From: Streptomyces fumigatiscleroticus
Lineage (GTDB): Bacteria; Actinomycetota; Actinomycetes; Streptomycetales; Streptomycetaceae
DNA: 64,000 nt
Direction: 5' to 3'
Assembly: GCF_014647975.1 (NCBI RefSeq)
Contig: NZ_BMQF01000003.1
Location: 310,001-374,000 of the forward strand
Shown: positions 59,559 to 64,000 of the stretch, one piece after another
How positions within the stretch are numbered: position 1 is the stretch's first letter
Layout of the letters: each line of letters begins with the position of its first letter
Translations under genes and position numbers: made by a program
Notes under the pieces: model-generated
The model's database searches: none
Seen by the model: only the letters and a program-made list of their open reading frames with translations
Told to the model about the DNA's origin: nothing

Positions 59559-60295
59559 GCGACCCGACCGAGGCGAACACAACGGCGGGAGCGGAGGCGG
59601 CCGGGCCCGAGGCAGCGGCCGGCGGCGCGGACGGGCGGCACGTGCGCGTGGTCCTCGTCGACGACCACCGCATGTTCCGCACGGGCGTGCAGGCCGAGAT
59701 CGGGCAGACGGCACAGACCGGTGTCGAGGTCGTCGGCGAGGCCGCCGACGTCGACCAGGCGGTCACGGTCATCACCGCGACCCGGCCCGAGGTGGTCCTG
59801 CTCGACGTGCACCTGCCGGGCGGCGGCGGGGTCGAGGTTCTGCGTCGCTGCGCCGCGCTGATGGCCGACGCGGAGCAGCCCGTCCGCTTCCTCGCGCTGT
59901 CCGTCTCCGACGCGGCGGAGGACGTGATCGGCGTGATCCGCGGCGGCGCCCGGGGATATGTGACGAAGACGATCACGGGCGCCGACCTGGTCGACTCCAT
60001 CTTCCGCGTCCAGGAGGGCGACGCCGTCTTCTCCCCGCGCCTGGCGGGGTTCGTCCTCGACGCGTTCGCCTCCACCGATGCCCCGCCCGTCGACGAGGAC
60101 CTGGACCGCCTCACCCAGCGTGAGCGCGAGGTGCTGCGGCTCATCGCCCGCGGTTACGCCTACAAGGAGATCGCCAAGCAGCTGTTCATCTCCGTGAAGA
60201 CGGTCGAGTCGCACGTCTCGGCGGTGCTCAGGAAGCTCCAGCTGTCCAACCGCCACGAGCTGACGCGGTGGGCGACGGCCCGTCGGCTGGTGTGA
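59555..60295 (+). CDS. NarL/LuxR-type response regulator
   Basis: 246 residues. A Glu/Ala/Gly-rich leader of about 28 residues, a receiver (VVLVDDHRMFRTGV, phospho-Asp in VVLLDVHLPGGGG, Lys in VTKTITGADL) and a LuxR helix-turn-helix (LTQREREVLRLIARGYAYKE, SVKTVESHVSAVLRKL). ATGA overlap with the kinase gene shows they form a two-component pair; the likely targets are the divergent PspC operon and itself. Confidence 0.94.
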   Translation: MSDPTEANTTAGAEAAGPEAAAGGADGRHVRVVLVDDHRMFRTGVQAEIGQTAQTGVEVVGEAADVDQAVTVITATRPEVVLLDVHLPGGGGVEVLRRCAALMADAEQPVRFLALSVSDAAEDVIGVIRGGARGYVTKTITGADLVDSIFRVQEGDAVFSPRLAGFVLDAFASTDAPPVDEDLDRLTQREREVLRLIARGYAYKEIAKQLFISVKTVESHVSAVLRKLQLSNRHELTRWATARRLV

Positions 60296-60300
60296 TCCGG

Positions 60301-60335
60301 CGGACGGCGCACGCGCGTGCGCGTGGCGCCGTCCG
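60301..60335. terminator. Bidirectional terminator
   Basis: CGGACGGCGC / GCGCCGTCCG stem with a G/C-rich loop that can pair further, between the convergent response regulator and NlpC/P60 genes. Confidence 0.8.
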
Positions 60336-60336
60336 G

Positions 60337-61383
60337 TCATGCCACCCGGGTCGCCCCCGCGAACGGCATCTCGTCGATCGGCGCGACCCGGACCGGGGCC
60401 GAGGGATTGGGGGCGTGGATCATCATGCCGTTGCCGATGTAGAGGCCGACGTGACTGATGCCGGAGTAGAAGAACACGAGGTCGCCGGGGAGCAGTTCGG
60501 AGCGTGGGACGCGGCGGCCGGCGTTGATCTGGGCATAGGTCGTACGGGGGAGGGAGACGCCCGCGGAGTGGTACGCGGCCTGGACAAGGCCTGAGCAGTC
60601 GAAGGCGTCCGGACCGGTCGCGCCCCACACATAGGGCCTGCCGAGCTTCCGGTAGGCGTATGCGACGGCGGCCCCGGCACGGGAGTTGGGGGCGGGGACG
60701 GACCCGAGGTCCTCGTGCGTGTCCGCCGTCGACCGGGAGGCACGGTCCGCTTCGTCGGCCAGTCGTGCGCGTTCCTCGGCCGTCAGCCGGGAGAGCAGCC
60801 GGCGTGCCGCGTTCAGCTTCCCGGTGACCGTTTCCCGGTGCCGCTTCAGCTCGGCCTGCCGGGACTTCAGCACGCCCAGTTCGAGCTGCGCGGCGCCGCG
60901 CAGCTGCTCGATCTCCCTCAGCTGCCGGCGCACCCGCCCGACCGCGGCGCGCTGTCGGCTGCCCGCCCGTTCCACGAACGCGGCCTCGTCGAGGTACCGG
61001 TCGGGGTCGGAGGAGAGCACGAGCTGAAGCGTGGGGTCGAGGCCGCCGCTGCGGTACTGGGCCGCGGCCGCCGACCCCAGTGCGTCGCGCGCCGAGTCGA
61101 GCCGGTCCTTCTTGCGGGCCGCCTCGTCCCGCAGGTCGTCCAGCCGCCGCTCGGCCGCCCGCGCCTTCTCCTTGGCGCCGTTGTACTTCTCGTTGGCGAC
61201 CTCGGCCTCCTGGTACAGCTTGTCCACCCTGGCCTTGACCTGGTCCGCGGTCAGATCGGGATCGGCGTGGCCGGTTCCGCCGAAGCCCGTCGCGGTCGCC
61301 GCGCCCGCCAGGGCGAGCGTGGCGGCGGTACGGGCCGCACTGCCGCCGACCGGACGTCGTCGGGACTTGCGGTGAGCTGCCAC
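60337..61383 (-). CDS. Secreted NlpC/P60 peptidoglycan hydrolase
   Basis: 348 residues, GTG with GGAG upstream. Signal sequence to about residue 40, a long coiled-coil region at 45-215 rich in Arg, Glu and Ala, then NlpC/P60 with catalytic Cys in DCSGL, His in SHVGLYIGN and the third residue in MMIHAPNP. It cleaves D-gamma-glutamyl bonds of the peptide stem. It is a paralogue of the gene at 62332 and begins with the same AHRKSR-type basic N-terminus, but lacks the riboswitch. Confidence 0.92.
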   Translation of the reverse strand: MAAHRKSRRRPVGGSAARTAATLALAGAATATGFGGTGHADPDLTADQVKARVDKLYQEAEVANEKYNGAKEKARAAERRLDDLRDEAARKKDRLDSARDALGSAAAAQYRSGGLDPTLQLVLSSDPDRYLDEAAFVERAGSRQRAAVGRVRRQLREIEQLRGAAQLELGVLKSRQAELKRHRETVTGKLNAARRLLSRLTAEERARLADEADRASRSTADTHEDLGSVPAPNSRAGAAVAYAYRKLGRPYVWGATGPDAFDCSGLVQAAYHSAGVSLPRTTYAQINAGRRVPRSELLPGDLVFFYSGISHVGLYIGNGMMIHAPNPSAPVRVAPIDEMPFAGATRVA

Positions 61384-61883
61384 CAGAGCTCCACGTCCTC
61401 TCCTGCGGTCGTCGCGCCGGGTCCGTACGGCCGCCGGGGAAGCGGACGGACGGGCCGGTACGCGCGTCCGGCGGCGGCCGCACAGGGGGAGCGGACGCCG
61501 CCGGACCTTCTCGGCGGTGGTGCCGACTGCCGCCCTGGTCCGGGCGGCGGTGGGGAGCCGGTCACCTGGTGAAGGACGCTAAACCTCACCGGACGGGCCC
61601 GGCGCCGGATTGCGCGGAAGTGGCGCGAGGGGACCGGTGGGTGACCGGAAGCGACCGTGATGTCGTTCTAGGGCTGCCGACTCCACGCTGAGTGATGACC
61701 GATACGCCGGATTCGGGCAACGGGAAGGCGGCGGAGTGCTACGGAGCGCTACAGGCGGCGTTCCGGTGGCGTTCCGGGGCGTTCCGGTGGCATTCCCGCG
61801 GGTGCGGGCGGGCTCACGGTGACGCGGGCGGAGCGGTGGGCCGGTTCCTGTGGCGGACGCGCCTCTGATTAGGCTCCGGCCTC
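61384..61883. other. 500-bp intergenic region
   Basis: Lies between the NlpC/P60 gene and the small membrane gene, which diverge. I looked for the c-di-AMP aptamer motifs (GGGGACC, GGGTGAATC, CAGCTAACC) and found none. It contains several GTTCCGG repeats near 61755-61795. No gene seen. Confidence 0.6.
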
Positions 61884-62237
61884 ATGGACGTACTCATCCA
61901 CCTCTTCGTCGGCCTGCACATCATCGGCATCGCGGCGCTCCTCGGGGGCTTCCTCACCCAGATGAAGGCGATGGGCCAGGGCACCGCCCGCTACACCCCG
62001 GCGATGCTGCACGGCGCGCTGACGATGCTGGTCACGGGGGTGATCCTGGTCGGCCTCAACCAGGCCGACGACCAGTCCGTCAACAACATCAAGATCGGCG
62101 TGAAGCTGGCCCTGCTGATCGTGATCCTCGGCCTGGTCTATGTGAAGCGGGACGACGAGAAGGTGGACAAGGGCCTCTTCGGCCTGGTGGGCCTGCTGAC
62201 GGCGGCCAACATCTTCATCGCGGTGCTGTGGACCTGA
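61884..62237 (+). CDS. Small integral membrane protein, 117 residues
   Basis: Four helices (LFVGLHIIGIAALLGGFL, MLHGALTMLVTGVILVGL, KLALLIVILGLVYVK, GLVGLLTAANIFIAVLW). The intracellular loops are Lys/Asp-rich. Orthologues next to NlpC/P60 genes are common in Streptomyces. No known function. Confidence 0.8.
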   Translation: MDVLIHLFVGLHIIGIAALLGGFLTQMKAMGQGTARYTPAMLHGALTMLVTGVILVGLNQADDQSVNNIKIGVKLALLIVILGLVYVKRDDEKVDKGLFGLVGLLTAANIFIAVLWT

Positions 62238-62278
62238 CACCGCTGCCGATGGGCCGCACGCGCGCGTGCCCGTCGGAC

Positions 62279-62323
62279 GACGCGCGGGCCGGGAGCCCGG
62301 TTCCCCGGATCCGCCCGCGCGTC
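62279..62323. terminator. Bidirectional terminator
   Basis: GACGCGCGGG / CCCGCGCGTC stem with an inner CCGGG/CCCGG stem, between the convergent small membrane and NlpC/P60 genes. Confidence 0.7.
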
Positions 62324-62331
62324 CGTGTGCG

Positions 62332-63495
62332 TCAGGCCGGGCGCACCACGCTGTAGATCGACGACTCGCCGTCGTAGTAGATCGACTCCTCGCGCACGTA
62401 CGCGCCCGGCTTGGGGGCGTGGATCATCATGCCGTTGCCGATGTATATGCCGACGTGGCTGATGTCGTCGTAGAAGAAGACCAGGTCGCCGGGTTGTGCG
62501 TCGGCCAGGGAGACCGTCGTGCCGGCGTTCACCTGGTCGTAGGTGGTGCGCGGCAGGGTGACGCCCGCGGCCTTCCAGGCGGCCTGGGTGAGACCGGAGC
62601 AGTCGTAGGAGTCGGGACCGGTGGCGCCCCAGACGTACGGCTTGCCGATCTGGGAGCGGGCGAAGGCGAGCGCCTTCTCGGCCTGGGTGGACGAACCGGT
62701 GTCCGAGGAGGACGACGTCGAGCCCGAGCCCGAAGCCGAGCCCGGGGAGTCGCTCTCCTGCTGAGCGGCCGCCTCCTGGCGCTGCTGCTCCTCCGCCTGC
62801 TGCCGGGCCAGCTCCGCGGCCTTGCGGGCGGCCTCCTTCTGCTTCTTCTCCTCGATCGCCGCCAGCCGTGCCTTCTCCTCGGCGGTCAGCTTCGACAGCA
62901 GCTCGCGCGCGTCGGAGAGCTTCTTCTGGACGGTGGCCTTGGCCGTCCTCAGATCGCTCTGCGACTCGGTGAGCGTCTGGAGGCTCTCGGTGGCCTCCTG
63001 GCGCTTCTTCATCGTCTCGGACTGCTGTGTGACGTAGTCGTCGACCGCTTCCTTCTGGCGGCCGGTGAGCCGGCTCATCAGCTGGGTCTGGTCGAAGTAG
63101 TCCTGGGGCGAGTCGGCCAGCAGCAACGTCGCGGTGTCGGGGGCGGCGGCGCCGGTGCGGTACTGGGCGGCGGCGAAGGAGCCCAGCTCCTCACGTGCCT
63201 CGTTGAGCCTCTGGGTGCGCTGGGCGACGTCGTCGAGGAGGGAGTCGACGCGCTTGCGCTGCTTCGCGGTCTTCTCCCTGGCGGCGTTGTACTTCTCGGT
63301 CGCCGACCCGGCCTGGCGGTACAGGTCGTCGACCTTCTTCTCGACCTCTTCGAGACTCGGCCTGTCGTCGGAGGGGGCGGCGTTGGCGGTCTGGGAGAGC
63401 AGCGCCACGGAGGTGAGGGCGGCCGTGGCCAGGGCAGGGGTCCGGATGCCTGCTACACGCGTACCCGCGGGACGCGACTTGCGGTGCGACGCCAA
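62332..63495 (-). CDS. Secreted NlpC/P60 peptidoglycan hydrolase under c-di-AMP control
   Basis: 387 residues from TTG 63495, chosen because AAGGAG lies 9 nt upstream and the next residues (ASHRKSRPAG) match the paralogue. Signal peptide to about 35, coiled coils at 40-235 with a Gln/Glu/Ala stretch, a Ser/Gly linker, then NlpC/P60 with Cys in DCSGL, His in SHVGIYIGN and MMIHAPKP. A start further upstream would run through the riboswitch. Needed for wall remodelling in growth or germination. Confidence 0.92.
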   Translation of the reverse strand: MASHRKSRPAGTRVAGIRTPALATAALTSVALLSQTANAAPSDDRPSLEEVEKKVDDLYRQAGSATEKYNAAREKTAKQRKRVDSLLDDVAQRTQRLNEAREELGSFAAAQYRTGAAAPDTATLLLADSPQDYFDQTQLMSRLTGRQKEAVDDYVTQQSETMKKRQEATESLQTLTESQSDLRTAKATVQKKLSDARELLSKLTAEEKARLAAIEEKKQKEAARKAAELARQQAEEQQRQEAAAQQESDSPGSASGSGSTSSSSDTGSSTQAEKALAFARSQIGKPYVWGATGPDSYDCSGLTQAAWKAAGVTLPRTTYDQVNAGTTVSLADAQPGDLVFFYDDISHVGIYIGNGMMIHAPKPGAYVREESIYYDGESSIYSVVRPA

Positions 63496-63506
63496 GAGAG
63501 GCGACT

Positions 63507-63690
63507 CCTTCCATGTTCCGCCTACCGGGTTAGCTGTCGGGTTCGGGCGGGTGGTGGTTCGGAAGGGTTGCCCTACGGCCCTGTCTCCGCAGGGGAGCGG
63601 CCGATTCACCCCAGGTCTCGGTTGGGTCCCCGGCTCCGGTCGCGTGGGGCGCGCCGGACTCGGCGGAGGCCGCGCGGCCCGGCGACGTTC
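63507..63690 (-). ncRNA. ydaO/yuaA-type c-di-AMP riboswitch
   Basis: On the minus strand, in order, GGGGACCC (63633-63624 region), GGGGTGAATC (63612-63603) and CCCGAACCCGACAGCTAACC then CGGTAGG (63547-63521), the conserved core of ydaO aptamers. It ends about 12 nt before the ribosome site of the NlpC/P60 gene. ydaO switches turn genes off when c-di-AMP is high, and precede cell-wall hydrolase genes in many actinobacteria. Boundaries are approximate. Confidence 0.92.
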
Positions 63691-63718
63691 GCCGGTGGGG
63701 GTCGTTCGGCCCGCCCGC

Positions 63719-63748
63719 ACGGTAGCCAACTCGTGTGGCGCCTGTGAA
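63719..63748 (-). promoter_or_regulatory. Candidate promoter of the riboswitch transcript
   Basis: On the minus strand TTCACA (63748-63743), 18 bp, TACCGT (63724-63719). Start near 63712 gives a leader of about 215 nt holding the whole riboswitch. The remaining window end (63750-64000) shows no gene or structure. Confidence 0.45.
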
Positions 63749-64000
63749 GGTTGACGGGTGATATGCCCGATACATTTTCGTGACCTCGGCGTGAGGGTGA
63801 ACCGGGGATGTGTCTTCCGGAGGGATCTGCGGCGACTTGTGACCAACCTCTCGCGCGGTGGGCGTACCGACGCGACGGGGCCGCGCGGGGCGGGCGGGGC
63901 CGTACGGAGCGTGACGCGGCCGTGCTGCCGGGTGAGCGGCGCCGGGCGGGCGGGGGCCGGGTGCCCGGCGCACGGGCGGCCCCGGTCGGGGATGTTTCCC

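Noticed and set aside
61384..61620. Second c-di-AMP riboswitch before the first NlpC/P60 gene
   Set aside because: None of the conserved ydaO core words is present on the coding strand.
63496..63846. N-terminal extension of the NlpC/P60 protein to an ATG at 63846
   Set aside because: It would translate the riboswitch and remove the signal peptide from the N-terminus; TTG 63495 has a proper ribosome site.

Overview
This window is chromosomal DNA of a Streptomyces or very close relative. Base composition is very GC-rich with strong third-position GC. It carries the Streptomyces developmental genes whiD and bldM and an shbA-type sigma factor, a perfect match to the sigma-BldN promoter consensus before bldM, two CIRCE elements before groES, a c-di-AMP (ydaO-type) riboswitch before a cell-wall hydrolase gene, and the class E sortase motif LAETG. 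No phage, insertion sequence, CRISPR array, rRNA or tRNA gene was seen.

Layout. 1-9.3 kb: 3' part of nnrE/nnrD (NAD(P)HX repair), alr, an alpha/beta hydrolase, tsaE, a 55-residue small protein behind a 20-bp inverted repeat, a degenerate L,D-transpeptidase-like protein, then tsaB-rimI-tsaD plus an 86-residue coupled gene (tRNA t6A synthesis and N-acetylation). 9.3-17.1 kb: a family 3 beta-glucosidase with its divergent LacI regulator and candidate operators, an LCP cell-wall ligase, a methyltransferase and two lipoprotein polysaccharide deacetylases. 17.1-22.4 kb: groES-groEL1, a short-chain dehydrogenase, a MOSC protein and a LysR regulator. 22.4-31.4 kb: whiD, bldM, shbA, guaB, guaB3, a nucleotide-sugar dehydrogenase lacking its catalytic cysteine, and glpD. 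31.4-44.4 kb: a serine hydrolase and six tandem Hanks-type kinase-family genes, one a clear pseudokinase. 44.5-52.2 kb: aldehyde dehydrogenase, GMC (ChoD-like) oxidoreductase, a LAETG surface protein, chorismate mutase behind a candidate Phe/Tyr leader-peptide attenuator, and guaA. 52.2-64 kb: a PPOX flavoprotein, a DUF4429/SHOCT protein, membrane proteins, a PspC/toastrack plus PspC-histidine-kinase plus response-regulator envelope-stress module, and two NlpC/P60 hydrolases.

The order alr - tsaE - tsaB - rimI - tsaD - groES - groEL1 - WhiB protein - sigma factor - guaB - guaB3 - ChoD-like oxidase - guaA is, from memory, also that of Mycobacterium tuberculosis (alr, gcp, groEL1, whiB3, sigD, guaB2, guaB3, choD, guaA). 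It looks like an ancient actinobacterial core block into which Streptomyces has placed bldM and the kinase array.

Most interesting signals: (i) an apparently leaderless 23-codon leader reading FLFTY with rare TTT and TAT codons, followed by a 16-bp terminator hairpin, ahead of chorismate mutase; (ii) a pseudokinase that has lost the catalytic Lys, Asp and DFG and carries about 330 inserted residues in its activation segment, amid five intact kinases, four of which share its type of extracellular domain; (iii) three proteins that keep an enzyme fold but lack the catalytic Cys (L,D-transpeptidase-like, sugar-nucleotide dehydrogenase, GuaB3); (iv) several unexplained palindromes (5297, 44434/44458) and two DnaA boxes flanking a short AT-rich patch. 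Several intergenic gaps hold GC-rich minisatellites.
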